Below are positions 1-9,581 of a stretch of DNA of 64,000 bases, piece by piece. The stretch covers positions 1 through 64,000 of the forward strand of contig NZ_AUCH01000002.1 in the NCBI RefSeq assembly GCF_000429665.1, written 5' to 3'. The position numbers and the translations under genes were made by a program. The notes beneath the pieces were generated by a model, which ran no database searches, was not told the DNA's origin, and saw nothing but the letters and a program-made list of their open reading frames with translations. The DNA is from Azovibrio restrictus DSM 23866. Its GTDB lineage: Bacteria > Pseudomonadota > Gammaproteobacteria > Burkholderiales > Rhodocyclaceae. Each line of letters starts with the position of its first letter. Positions within the stretch are counted from its first letter, which is position 1.

Positions 1-254
1 CGCTTCACATACGCTCGGATGTAGGCCGCCGGCAGCAACTTCACCGGGATGCCCAGTCGATTGAGCCAGCGCCCCCAGTGGTGGGCGGAGCCGCAGGCTT
101 CCATCACCACCAGCCCAATGCTCCGGTTCTGGAACCAGCGCTCGAACTGGTGTCGGGTCAGCCGCTGCTGCTCGACAAGCTTCCAATTGCCATCTGCAAT
201 AGCGATTTGGAATACACTCTTGGCCAGATCCACTGCAACGGTAGTAGCATGCAT
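1..254 (-). CDS. IS110-family transposase, N-terminal part (partial)
   Basis: Eighty-four residues are visible, beginning MHATTVAVDLAKSVFQIA. This is the DEDD/RuvC-like N-terminal domain of IS110 transposases: Asp9 sits in the VDLAK strand and Glu52 in VVMEACGSAHHWG, both family hallmarks. A clear ribosome binding site (AAGGAG, complement of 261-266) lies six bases upstream of the ATG. The family moves by recombination guided by an element-encoded non-coding RNA (bridge or seeker RNA). The catalytic serine-containing C-terminal domain is beyond the window, so activity cannot be judged. Confidence 0.9.
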   Translation of the reverse strand, partial: MHATTVAVDLAKSVFQIAIADGNWKLVEQQRLTRHQFERWFQNRSIGLVVMEACGSAHHWGRWLNRLGIPVKLLPAAYIRAYVK

Positions 255-345
255 TTCGGACTCCTTTCGTCGAAACCCGATCCCCATCCCCATGAGCACC
301 GGAGGCGCTTATTCCGCGCCAAAAAGACGGGGGAGTCCATCCCAT
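1..345 (-). mobile_element. IS110-family insertion sequence, 5' end only (runs off window)
   Basis: The segment holds the first 84 codons of an IS110-type transposase plus about 90 bp of non-coding DNA before host-like sequence resumes. The inner boundary is inferred: from about position 341 the plus strand again reads as a HEPN-family protein, so the element end lies between 255 and roughly 345. IS110 elements lack conventional terminal inverted repeats, and none is visible. The rest of the element is outside the window. Confidence 0.75.
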
Positions 346-1003
346 CAATCGATGGTTCGAAATCTACGACTCTATTGCTATGCCAAGCCAGTTAGCTCTC
401 AGTGTCTTGTCATCTGAAAAGCTTTGGCTACATGTTGAATTTTTGTCCCTCATGCAAGCTTTGGAAGGTTTTCATCGGGCGACAACTCCCGGATTATATG
501 TATCAGAAGAACAGTACGTGCCTATCCACCAAGCACTGAGTAATGCCATTCCAAAATATGTAGCACCAGACCACCGAGACGCACTGAAAGCACGTATTAA
601 GTACGGCAACGAAATTTCACTGAGAAAACGACTCCATGCATTGGTAAGTCGCCTTGAGATTTCGCTACGTAGTCGCATTCTTGGAGGAAACGGCAGCATG
701 CCTAGTAGTTGGGTGACAACTCGTAACTATTACACGCACTGGGACGACGCTTCACGTGCATCTATACTGGACGGGCCCGGCATGCATCGCGCCTCCACAC
801 GAATGAAAACGCTGCTGAGAGCACTCTATCTCGATCTGGCCGGAGTACCTCAATCAGCAATCGAGAAATCATTGGGAAATACCTGCAAAGAAAGCCAGTA
901 CCTAATTCAGCTAAATAGTGCAGAAATGCGAGAGAAGAATCCAAATTCTGAGTACGGTTTAATGATGCATGTGGGTGTTAAGAATACTGAGCCTCCTGGT
1001 TAG
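341..1003 (+). pseudogene. ApeA-like HEPN-domain protein, C-terminal remnant
   Basis: From the ATG at 380 the frame encodes 207 residues, but it stays open and protein-like upstream to about 341 (…RWFEIYDSI AMPSQLA…), where it meets the insertion-sequence end. The segment LMQALEGFHR and, at residues 115-120, RNYYTH (the R-x4-H of HEPN ribonucleases) match the C-terminal HEPN domain of ApeA-type proteins, which are roughly twice this length. Members of that family act in abortive anti-phage defence as RNA-targeting effectors. The N-terminal half is missing here, so this is most likely a gene cut by the insertion. Its GC content is well below that of neighbouring genes. Translation from the internal ATG as a free HEPN domain cannot be excluded. 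Confidence 0.65.
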
Positions 1004-1278
1004 CGGCTGATAGGAGATATACATCAGACCTAAAACTAGCGTGTGCGAGAAGTTGAACTGCTATTTGCGGCACGGCCGCTTGGCGCTCAGCGCTGTTATA
1101 TACCCCAGATGGGAACGATCATTGGCTGCCATCAATGAATTAGCGGGCGGTTATTGCACCGTAGCAGTCCGGTCCATGGAGTGTCAGAAGGTCGGCTTCG
1201 CCGACCTGCAGCCCCAGAAAACCACCCGGCGCCCGGGGCTAGTCAATCCTCAAGAGAATCGCCACGGCAACCCCCCAA
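1004..1278. other. Intergenic, low-GC accessory remnant
   Basis: No gene is supported here. The first part keeps the low GC of the preceding remnant; GC rises after about 1190. A perfect palindrome with 8-bp arms and a 3-base loop (AGGTCGGC-TTC-GCCGACCT, 1189-1207) is present but has no T-tract. Confidence 0.4.
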
Positions 1279-1305
1279 AACGCCACTTCACAGCGGCGTT
1301 TTTTT
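1279..1305 (+). terminator. Rho-independent terminator
   Basis: Stem AACGCC/GGCGTT with a ten-base loop followed by seven T residues. It would stop plus-strand transcription leaving the accessory region before the AIM24 gene. Confidence 0.7.
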
Positions 1306-1378
1306 ACCCTGCCGCCGGGTGTGGCTTCCCCATGCTTCTCGGGTATGCTGCGTTTTTTCATGAAACGGGGGTAGCACC

Positions 1379-2173
1379 ATGGCCATGGATGAAATCGACT
1401 TTTTCCTGCACGGCGACGACATGCAGTTCGTCGAGATCGAGCTGGATCCCGGCGAAGCCGCCATCGGCGAGGCGGGCAGCATGATGTACATGGAAGACGG
1501 GATCACGATGGATACCGTGTTCGGTGACGGTTCGGCCCAGCAGGGCGGGATCTTCGGCAAGCTGATGGGGGCCGGCAAGCGGCTCATCACCGGCGAGTCC
1601 CTGTTCACCACCGTCTACAGCAACGCTGGTCAGGGCAAGCGCAAGGTGGCTTTTGCCGCGCCCTACACCGGCAAGATCATTCCCTTCGACCTGCGCCAGC
1701 ACGGGGGCACCATGATCTGCCAGAAGGATGCCTTCCTCTGCGCCGCCAAGGGGGTGTCCCTGGGGATTGCCTTCCAGAAGAAGCTGGGCACCGGCTTTTT
1801 CGGCGGCGAGGGCTTCATCATGCAGAAGCTGGATGGGGATGGCATGGCCTTCTGCCACTGCGGCGGCGCGGTGCTGGAACGCAAGCTCGCCCCGGGGGAG
1901 GTGCTGCGGGTCGATACCGGCTGCGTGGTGGCTTACACCACCGACGTGGATTTCGACATCCAGTTCGTCGGCGGCATCAAGACGGCCCTGTTCGGCGGCG
2001 AGGGGCTGTTCTTCGCGGTGCTGCGGGGGCCGGGTACGGTGTGGCTGCAGTCCCTGCCTTTCGCACGGCTTGCTTCGCGCATCTTCGCCGCGGCGCCGGT
2101 GAGCAAGGGCGGCGGCGGTTCGGGGGGCGAGCAGGGCGGGGTGTTCGGTTCGCTCTTCAACGGCAAGGACTGA
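1379..2173 (+). CDS. AIM24 / TIGR00266 family protein
   Basis: The protein has 264 residues. Its N-terminal pattern (FVEIELDPGEAAIGEAGSMMYM) and repeated Gly-rich beta-strand segments (GTGFFGGEGFIMQKL, GGIKTALFGGEGLFF) are those of the AIM24/TIGR00266 family, a beta-sandwich fold found in bacteria and in mitochondrial Aim24. The bacterial function is unknown. The last 25 residues are Gly-rich and probably disordered. A second ATG two codons in (MDEID) could also be the start. It stands alone: a terminator lies upstream and purM follows after 119 bases. Confidence 0.85.
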   Translation: MAMDEIDFFLHGDDMQFVEIELDPGEAAIGEAGSMMYMEDGITMDTVFGDGSAQQGGIFGKLMGAGKRLITGESLFTTVYSNAGQGKRKVAFAAPYTGKIIPFDLRQHGGTMICQKDAFLCAAKGVSLGIAFQKKLGTGFFGGEGFIMQKLDGDGMAFCHCGGAVLERKLAPGEVLRVDTGCVVAYTTDVDFDIQFVGGIKTALFGGEGLFFAVLRGPGTVWLQSLPFARLASRIFAAAPVSKGGGGSGGEQGGVFGSLFNGKD

Positions 2174-2292
2174 AAGCCGGGGGCGATACCGCCGGCCCGG
2201 GGCTAAAGCGCTGATTCGAGTTGGTTTCCGCTTTCGGGTAGAATCGCGCCTTTACCCGGGCCGCCGCCCCTTCGCACTGTTTCGAGAGATCT

Positions 2293-3333
<1,041 letters not shown>

Positions 3334-3337
3334 GATT

Positions 3338-3901
3338 TTGGGGCAACAGGCTCGACTGGTTGCAGTAGGGCTGTTGCTGTTGGCCCTGGGGGTGCCCCCC
3401 CTGGCGGCCGAAGAGGGTTTGCATGGCCCGGGTACGGGCCTGCGGCTGGACCCGGGGCTGGAATGGCTGCCGGTGGAGCGGGACCCGGAGCTGAAGGTGG
3501 AGCCGGAAACCCAGGGCCCCATTCTGCGGGGCTCGGCCAGCTATTACGGCAAGACCAAGAAATTCCAGGGGCGCCGCACGGCCAGCGGCGAGCGTTTCGA
3601 TGCCAAGGTGTTCACTGCCGCCAGCAACCGTTTCCCCCTGGGGAGCTGGGTGGCGGTGCGGCGTCCGGGGACCGATCATTGCGTGGTGGTGTGGGTCAAT
3701 GACCGCATGCACAGCCGCCACCAGGTGCGCATCCTGGACCTTTCCCTGGCGGCCGCCCAGGCCATCAAGATGGTGAGCGCCGGGGTGGTGCCGGTGCAGG
3801 CCCGGCAGCTGCGCGGCGCCCCCGGGGTGGAGCCGGCCATCTGCCTGCAGGCCTTCGATCCCCTGATCCAGGACGACCTGGATCTGCCTGCAACGGAATG
3901 A
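3338..3901 (+). CDS. RlpA-like double-psi beta-barrel protein (septal ring lytic transglycosylase family)
   Basis: The protein has 187 residues, with a signal peptide (about 1-24, ending PLAA|EE) and a double-psi beta-barrel domain at about 65-155. Motifs include GSASYYG, RTASGERFDAKVFTAA, LGSWVAV and VWVNDR, followed by ILDLSLAAAQAI. RlpA-family enzymes cleave denuded glycan strands in the periplasm. The lipobox and C-terminal SPOR domain of classical RlpA are absent, so this is a short soluble variant and need not localise to the septum. The start is a TTG four bases after purM; no ATG is available before the signal sequence, so the exact start is uncertain. Confidence 0.8.
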   Translation: MGQQARLVAVGLLLLALGVPPLAAEEGLHGPGTGLRLDPGLEWLPVERDPELKVEPETQGPILRGSASYYGKTKKFQGRRTASGERFDAKVFTAASNRFPLGSWVAVRRPGTDHCVVVWVNDRMHSRHQVRILDLSLAAAQAIKMVSAGVVPVQARQLRGAPGVEPAICLQAFDPLIQDDLDLPATE

Positions 3902-3929
3902 GCCTGGTAAGGCCAGGCTGAAAGAGGAT

Positions 3930-5078
3930 ATGGCGACAAGCAGCAAAGGTGTCTGGATCAGTGCCCTGGCAGTGGCCGGGCTGGTGGGGCTGGGTTTTGT
4001 GGCCTACTCCCTGCAGCGGGCGCCGGCCGGTCCCCAGGCCATCACGGCCGGGAACGGTGCGCCGGCCAGTCCGGCAGCTCCGGCAGGCTCAGCCGCCGGG
4101 GCGGTGGCGGTGGAGGTGACCCGGGTCAGCGCCGCCAGCTTCGCGGACGAGACCACGGCGGTGGGTACCCTGAAATCCAACGAATCCGTGGTGCTGCGTC
4201 CGGAGACTTCAGGGCGCATCGCCGCCATTCATTTCAAGGACGGCCAGGTGGTCCGGCGCGGCGCTCTGCTGCTCAGCCTGGATGCGGGCATCCAGGAAGC
4301 GGAGCTGCAGCAGGCCAGGGCCAACCTGGCCCTGGCCCAGGCCAACCAGCAGCGCAACGAAGATCTGTTCCAGAAGAAGTTCATCAGCCAGCAATCCCTG
4401 GACAACACCAAGGCGGCCCTCAAGGTCCAGGAGGCCAGCGTCGCCCTGGCCGAGGCGCGCCTGGCCAAGACCCGCATCCGCGCCCCCTTCGACGGGGTGG
4501 TGGGGATACGCAACGTGAGCGTCGGGGATTACGTCAAGGAAGGGGAGGAGCTGGTGAATGTGGAGGACATCGCCACCCTGAAGGTGGATTTCCGCCTGCC
4601 CGAAGCCTACCTGGGCCGCCTGGAGCGGGGTCAGACCCTGGAAGTCAGCTCCGACGCCCTGCCCGGGGTGCCTTTCCAGGCCACCCTGGAAGCCGTGGAT
4701 CCCCTGGTGGATGTGAATGGCCGTTCCATTTCCTGCCGGGCCCTGCTGCCGAACCGGGAAGGGCGGCTGCGTCCGGGCATGTTCGTCCGTTCCCGCCTGG
4801 TGTTCGGGGAACGTAAGGACGCCCTGATGCTGCCCGAGCAGGCGGTGGTGACCGGCGCCCGGCCCCGGGTGTTCCGGGTGGAGGAGGGCAAGGCCCGGGC
4901 GGTGACCGTGCAGCTGGGGGCGCGCCGGGACGGCCGGGTGGAAATCCTGGAAGGCCTGGCCCTGGGGGATACCGTCATCACCGCCGGCCAGATGAAGGTC
5001 CGGGACGGCATGCCGGTGCGGCCGGTGGGCGATACCCAGGAAGGCATGTCCGGCATGCAGGCCGTCAGCCAGCAGTAG
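3930..5078 (+). CDS. RND efflux periplasmic adaptor (membrane fusion protein)
   Basis: The 382 residues begin with an N-terminal membrane anchor (about 8-27) and continue with the lipoyl-half/coiled-coil/beta-barrel order of HlyD/AcrA adaptors: SGRIAAIHFKDGQVVRRGALLLSL, a helical hairpin rich in Ala/Gln/Leu (about 117-165), then RIRAPFDGVVGIRNVSVGDYV. It links the inner-membrane pump to an outer-membrane channel. It is followed 15 bases later by the permease gene, forming a two-gene operon of MexHI style. No outer-membrane factor is encoded nearby, so a channel from elsewhere in the genome is presumably used. Substrate cannot be deduced. Confidence 0.92.
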   Translation: MATSSKGVWISALAVAGLVGLGFVAYSLQRAPAGPQAITAGNGAPASPAAPAGSAAGAVAVEVTRVSAASFADETTAVGTLKSNESVVLRPETSGRIAAIHFKDGQVVRRGALLLSLDAGIQEAELQQARANLALAQANQQRNEDLFQKKFISQQSLDNTKAALKVQEASVALAEARLAKTRIRAPFDGVVGIRNVSVGDYVKEGEELVNVEDIATLKVDFRLPEAYLGRLERGQTLEVSSDALPGVPFQATLEAVDPLVDVNGRSISCRALLPNREGRLRPGMFVRSRLVFGERKDALMLPEQAVVTGARPRVFRVEEGKARAVTVQLGARRDGRVEILEGLALGDTVITAGQMKVRDGMPVRPVGDTQEGMSGMQAVSQQ

Positions 5079-5093
5079 CCCGGAGCCCCGGCC

Positions 5094-8000
5094 ATGCGTA
5101 TTTCCGAGATCTGCATCCAGCGGCCGGTGTTTGCCACGGTCCTGTCCCTGGTGGTGATGCTCCTGGGACTGGTGTCCTACGAGCGCCTGTCGGTGCGCGA
5201 ATATCCCAAGATCGACGAGCCGGTGGTGACCGTGGATACCACCTACCGGGGGGCTTCGGCGGAAATCATCGAGTCCCAGGTGACCAAGCCCCTGGAAGAT
5301 TCCCTGGCCGGGATCGAAGGGGTGGAGGTGCTGTCCTCCATTTCCCGGGCTGAACGCAGCCAGATTTCCGTGCGCTTCAAGGTGGAGCGCAACCCGGATT
5401 CCGCCGCGTCCGACGTGCGTGACCGGGTCTCCCGGGCCCGGGCCAAGCTGCCCGACGACGTGGATGAGCCGGTGATCGCCAAGGTGGAGGCCGATGCTAG
5501 CCCGGTGATCTGGCTGGCCTTTTCCTCGGACCGGCATTCGCCCCTGGAGGTGAGCGACGTGGCCAGCCGGGTGGTCAAGCCCAAGCTCCAGACCCTGCCG
5601 GGCATGGCCGACGTGCGGGTGTTCGGGGAGCGCAAGTTCGCCATGCGCATCTGGCTGGACCGGACCCGCCTGGCGGCCTACCAGGTGACCCCCCAGGAGG
5701 TGGAGGACGCCCTCCGGCGCCAGAACGTGGAAGTGCCGGCCGGCCGCATTGAGAGCATGAAGCAGGAGTTCTCCGTGGTGGCCCAGACCGACCTGCAGCA
5801 GCCCGAGGAATTCGAGCGGGTGGTGATCAAGAGCGTCAATGGCTACCCGGTGCGCATCCGCGACCTGGGGCGGGTGGAAATCGGGGCCGAGTCGGAGCGC
5901 ACCACGGTGCGCTTCAACGGCAAGAGCGCCGTGTCCCTGGGGCTGATCAAGCAATCCACCGCCAATCCCCTGGAACTGGCCCACGCCCTGTGGCAGGAGC
6001 TGCCGCGCATCGAGGCCGAGCTGCCCGAAGGCATGACCGTGCATGTGGCCAACGACACCACAGTGTTCATCGACCACTCCATCCAGTCGGTGTTCTCCAC
6101 CATCCTGGAGGCCATCGTGCTGGTGGTGGCGATCATCTTCTTCTTCCTCCGCAACCTGCGCGCCACCCTGGTGCCCCTGGTGACCATTCCCGTCTCCCTG
6201 GTGGGGGTGTTCACCCTGATGCTGATCTTGGGGTTTTCCATCAACACCCTGACCCTGCTGGCCCTGGTGCTGGCCATCGGCCTGGTGGTGGACGACGCCA
6301 TCGTGGTGCTGGAGAACATCTACCGGCACATGGAAAACGGCATGTCCCGGCTCCAGGCGGCCATGCTCGGCGCCAAGGAAATCGGGTTCGCGGTGGTGGC
6401 CATGACCATCACCCTGGCCGCCGTGTATGCCCCGGTGGCCTTCATGACCGGGCGCACCGGCAAGCTCTTCATCGAGTTCGCCCTGACCCTGGCCGGGGCA
6501 GTGCTGGTATCGGGCTTCGTGGCCCTGACCCTGTCGCCGATGATGTGCTCCATCCTGCTCAAGCACGAGGAAAAGCACGGCCGGGCCTTCGTCGCCATCG
6601 AGACTTTTCTCGAGGCCCTGACCGCCGCCTACAAGCGGCTGCTGAGCGCCTCCCTGGCGCGGCGCTGGCTGGTCATGGTGCTGTTCGCGCTGGTGGCCGC
6701 CACCAGCGGCCTGCTGTTCAAGACCCTGAAATCGGAACTGGCGCCCCTGGAGGACCGCAGCCGGGTGGTGGGCACCCTCACCGGCCCCGAGGGGGCGACC
6801 CTGGATTACATGGACACCTACGCCCGGCAGCTGGAGGCCATCTACGCCGCCACCCCGGAGGTGGAGCGCTATTTCATGGTGGTCGGCAATCCCATGGTGA
6901 ACCAGGGCATTTCTTTCGTGGGCCTCCTTGACTGGAAGGAGCGGGAGCGTTCCGCCGCCGCCATCGCCAAGGAATACTTTCCCAAATTCGCGGCCGTGCC
7001 CGGGGTCCAGGCCTTTCCCATCCTGCCGCCTTCCCTGGGCCAGAGCCCCCGGGAGCGGCCCATCAATTTCGTCATCGTCAGCAGCGCCTCCTACGCCGAA
7101 CTGCAGCAGGTGACCAGCCAGTTCCTGGAGGAAATCCGCAAGAACCCGGGGCTCACCAATGTGGATACGGACCTGAAGCTCAACAAGCCCGAGCTGTCGG
7201 TGCTGGTGGACCGGGAGCGGGCCGCCGATCTGGGGGTGCAGGTGGATACCGTGGGCCGCACGCTGGAAACCATGCTGGGGGGGCGCCAGGTGACCCGCTT
7301 CAAGCGGGACGGGGAGCAGTACGAGGTGATCGTCCAGGTGGCCGACGTGGACCGCAGCAACCCGGAAGACATCCGCGACATCTACGTGCGCGGCAAGAGC
7401 GGCGAGATGATTCCCCTGGCCAACCTGCTCTCGGTGCGGGAAACCGTCAGCCCCCGGGAGCTCAACCACTTTGCCCAGCGCCGGGCCGTGACCATCACCG
7501 CCAACCTGACCAACGGCTACACCCTGGGCGAGGCCCTGGAGTACATGGAGCGCACCGCCCAGGGCATGCTCAAACCCGGCTACGCCGTGGATTACAACGG
7601 CCAGTCGCGGGAATTCAAGCAGTCCTCCGCCTCCCTCGCGGTGACCTTCCTGCTCGCCCTGGCCTTCATCTACCTGGTGCTGGCGGCCCAGTTCGAGAGC
7701 TTCCGGGACCCCTTCATCATCATGCTCACGGTGCCCCTGTCCATGACCGGGGCCCTGGCGGCCCTGTATTTCACCGGCGGCACTTTGAACGTGTACAGCC
7801 AGATCGGCCTGGTCACCCTGGTGGGCTTGATCACCAAGCACGGCATCCTGATCGTGGAATTCGCCAACCAGCTCCAGGAGCAGGGCCGGGACCTGAAGCA
7901 GGCGGTGATCGAGGCGGCGGAACTGCGTCTGCGGCCGATTCTGATGACCACCGGCGCCATGGTGCTGGGGGCCATCCCCCTGGCCCTGGCCACGGGGGCC

Positions 8001-8153
8001 GGGGCCGAATCCCGGCAGCAGATCGGCTGGGTCATCGTCGGCGGCCTGCTGCTGGGCACCTTGTTCACACTGTTCGTGGTGCCCACCGTCTATACCCTGC
8101 TGGCGGCCCGGAAAAGCGCCCCTGGGTCAGCCCCGGGCGAAGCCGGGGCCTGA
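5094..8153 (+). CDS. RND family efflux permease (HAE1/MexI-like)
   Basis: The 1019-residue proton-driven inner-membrane pump has the usual twelve-helix RND layout. It shows the N-terminal ISEICIQRPVFATVLSLVV helix, two large periplasmic loops, and the TM4 acidic pair in GLVVDDAIVVLENIYRH that carries the proton relay. The second half repeats the layout (LVLAAQFESFRDPFIIMLTVPL; GLITKHGILIVEFANQLQ). Sequence style is closest to the MexI/hydrophobe-amphiphile exporter branch rather than heavy-metal RND pumps. It pairs with the adaptor immediately upstream. Confidence 0.95.
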   Translation: MRISEICIQRPVFATVLSLVVMLLGLVSYERLSVREYPKIDEPVVTVDTTYRGASAEIIESQVTKPLEDSLAGIEGVEVLSSISRAERSQISVRFKVERNPDSAASDVRDRVSRARAKLPDDVDEPVIAKVEADASPVIWLAFSSDRHSPLEVSDVASRVVKPKLQTLPGMADVRVFGERKFAMRIWLDRTRLAAYQVTPQEVEDALRRQNVEVPAGRIESMKQEFSVVAQTDLQQPEEFERVVIKSVNGYPVRIRDLGRVEIGAESERTTVRFNGKSAVSLGLIKQSTANPLELAHALWQELPRIEAELPEGMTVHVANDTTVFIDHSIQSVFSTILEAIVLVVAIIFFFLRNLRATLVPLVTIPVSLVGVFTLMLILGFSINTLTLLALVLAIGLVVDDAIVVLENIYRHMENGMSRLQAAMLGAKEIGFAVVAMTITLAAVYAPVAFMTGRTGKLFIEFALTLAGAVLVSGFVALTLSPMMCSILLKHEEKHGRAFVAIETFLEALTAAYKRLLSASLARRWLVMVLFALVAATSGLLFKTLKSELAPLEDRSRVVGTLTGPEGATLDYMDTYARQLEAIYAATPEVERYFMVVGNPMVNQGISFVGLLDWKERERSAAAIAKEYFPKFAAVPGVQAFPILPPSLGQSPRERPINFVIVSSASYAELQQVTSQFLEEIRKNPGLTNVDTDLKLNKPELSVLVDRERAADLGVQVDTVGRTLETMLGGRQVTRFKRDGEQYEVIVQVADVDRSNPEDIRDIYVRGKSGEMIPLANLLSVRETVSPRELNHFAQRRAVTITANLTNGYTLGEALEYMERTAQGMLKPGYAVDYNGQSREFKQSSASLAVTFLLALAFIYLVLAAQFESFRDPFIIMLTVPLSMTGALAALYFTGGTLNVYSQIGLVTLVGLITKHGILIVEFANQLQEQGRDLKQAVIEAAELRLRPILMTTGAMVLGAIPLALATGAGAESRQQIGWVIVGGLLLGTLFTLFVVPTVYTLLAARKSAPGSAPGEAGA

Positions 8154-8169
8154 GGCGCGCGGAAGGCGG

Positions 8170-8676
8170 CTACTTGCGCGCCAGCTCCCGGGCGGCCTGG
8201 ATCACCTCGGCTTCCAGCACCTGGGTATCCACGCCGCTGAAACCCTGCACCAGGATTTCCTCGAAGTTTTCCGCCTGGCTGGCTTCCTCGCTATCTTTGG
8301 GGCGGCTGTAGCCGTTCCGGATGGCCTTCAGCTGGGCCATCATCACCTCCGGCTCGCTCAGGCCGGTGTCCACGCCCTCGGGCAGCTCGGCCCCCAGTTC
8401 CAGCAGCAGCTGCACCACCTGGGGTTTCCGGGCCCGGATGGCCATGCTCAGGGGGGAGGTGGGGGCCAGGTTGTCGGGGCGATTCACCTTTGCCCCATGG
8501 GCGATCAGCTCCCGGGCGATGTCCCCGTGGCCGAGAAAGCAGGCCATGCCCAGGGGCAGGCCCGGGTCCCCCTGGCCATCGTCGAACTCCGCCGGAACGC
8601 CCGCCTCCAGCAGGGTGCGCACCTGTTCCAGGTTGCCGGCGCGGATGGCCTTGATGAGGGAAATGGAGTCGGGCAT
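8170..8676 (-). CDS. Ankyrin-repeat protein
   Basis: The 168 residues contain three recognisable ankyrin units: ISLIKAIRAGNLEQVRTLLEAGV, PLGMACFLGHGDIARELIAHGAKVN and PLSMAIRARKPQVVQLLLELGAEL. No signal peptide is seen, so it is probably cytosolic and mediates protein-protein contact. The C-terminal 60 residues are helical and contain no known domain. It converges on the RND permease gene and diverges from the next gene. Confidence 0.85.
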   Translation of the reverse strand: MPDSISLIKAIRAGNLEQVRTLLEAGVPAEFDDGQGDPGLPLGMACFLGHGDIARELIAHGAKVNRPDNLAPTSPLSMAIRARKPQVVQLLLELGAELPEGVDTGLSEPEVMMAQLKAIRNGYSRPKDSEEASQAENFEEILVQGFSGVDTQVLEAEVIQAARELARK

Positions 8677-8785
8677 GGCGATGTTCGGGGAAAGGGCGGG
8701 CAGGCCTTAGTATAAGGTGCACACCGGGTTTGCTGGCGCACGGATGTTCCCAGTCGGCCAGGCCGATTCCCGGGGCCGCAAGGAG

Positions 8786-9349
8786 ATGATGATGCTGCGC
8801 TGGCTGTGTTTCCTCTTGATCAGCTTGCCCATGGAGCTGCTGGCGATCCTGCTGGCGCCCGTCCTGCCCCTGTTCGCCCGGCCCCGTTACGGGCCCATCG
8901 ACAATGGCAACGCCTACGGGGTGGAACCCCGCCTGCCCCGCTGGCTGGACTGGTTTGCCACGCCGGACAACTCCCTGCTCGGGGATGAAGGCCACAAGGC
9001 CCGCTGGCGGGGGCGCAGCCAGTACCTGCAGATGGTGGCCTGGCTGCTGCGCAACCGGCTCTATGGTTTTCGCTGGTCGGTGCTGGCCGCGCCCCTGGAG
9101 CGCTCCGCCATCCACTGGAGCGGCAACCTGAACATCCGCAACCGCCAGCACGGGGTGGCCGGCCTGCTGCGGGTGCGCATGGGGGGCTACTGGCAATACA
9201 AGCGGATCACCCCCCTCTGGCCGGGCCGCTGTCTGCAGCTCAACCTGGGCTGGATCATCGATCCCTTCATCAAGGACCCCGGCAAGACCGGCAAGGCCAT
9301 CTACAGCACCTCGGTCCGGCTCACGGCCTTTTTTCCTGATCCCTCCTGA
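8786..9349 (+). CDS. Hypothetical protein with N-terminal membrane helix
   Basis: Three ATGs in a row (8786, 8789, 8792) follow a good AAGGAG site at 8780-8785, giving about 187 residues; the upstream open frame is not needed. Residues 4-27 form one hydrophobic helix, followed by a conserved-looking soluble part (NGNAYGVEPRLPRWLDWFATPDNSLLGDEGHK… WSGNLNIRNR… GGYWQYKR). Such single-helix proteins occur in proteobacteria and tailed phages (possibly DUF7338, low certainty). Function is unknown. Confidence 0.6.
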   Translation: MMMLRWLCFLLISLPMELLAILLAPVLPLFARPRYGPIDNGNAYGVEPRLPRWLDWFATPDNSLLGDEGHKARWRGRSQYLQMVAWLLRNRLYGFRWSVLAAPLERSAIHWSGNLNIRNRQHGVAGLLRVRMGGYWQYKRITPLWPGRCLQLNLGWIIDPFIKDPGKTGKAIYSTSVRLTAFFPDPS

Positions 9350-9400
9350 AGGGCTTCAGGGTCGGGCCAGCGGCGGCGTATGCCTGTCACCCTCTTTGAA

Positions 9401-9564
9401 CCTAAAAACCTCACCACAGAGACACAAAGACACAGAGAAGTTCAAAAAAACAATGGCTTGCATTATCTTCTGCGCTCACCTAGAAAGTGACCTGGCCTTC
9501 CAGGACAAGTCTTTGTTTTTCCTCGGCGTCTCTGTGCCTCTGTGGTTTAACTGAGGTTTTAAGG
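9401..9564 (+). repeat. Dispersed 164-bp repeat, copy 1 (MITE-like)
   Basis: Begins CCTAAAAACCTCACCACAGA and ends with CTCTGTGGTTTAACTGAGG and TTTTAAGG, so the ends are imperfect inverted repeats of about 30 bp. Nearly the same sequence occurs at 44169-44332 (opposite orientation) and 48146-48317 (same orientation). It carries no gene. The next gene's ribosome binding site begins about ten bases after it. Confidence 0.92.
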
Positions 9565-9581
9565 TTGAACCAGGAGCAACC

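Noticed and set aside
1189..1207. Perfect palindrome AGGTCGGC-TTC-GCCGACCT
   Set aside because: A single GC-rich hairpin without T-tract or gene context; could be chance or part of the scar, so not called as a regulatory site.
1041..1484. 147-codon frame between the HEPN remnant and the AIM24 gene
   Set aside because: It crosses a terminator and overlaps the AIM24 start, and it has no recognisable protein pattern.
4209..7841. 1210-codon open frame antisense to the RND pump genes
   Set aside because: It is composed of His/Gly/Gln/Leu/Pro-rich low-complexity sequence and lies wholly opposite well-recognised genes; high-GC codon usage keeps such frames open.
9401..9564. Short frames reading SLCFSSASLCLCG-like peptides inside the dispersed repeat
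   Set aside because: They come from the repeat's CACAGAG units and recur wherever the repeat occurs; they are not genes.
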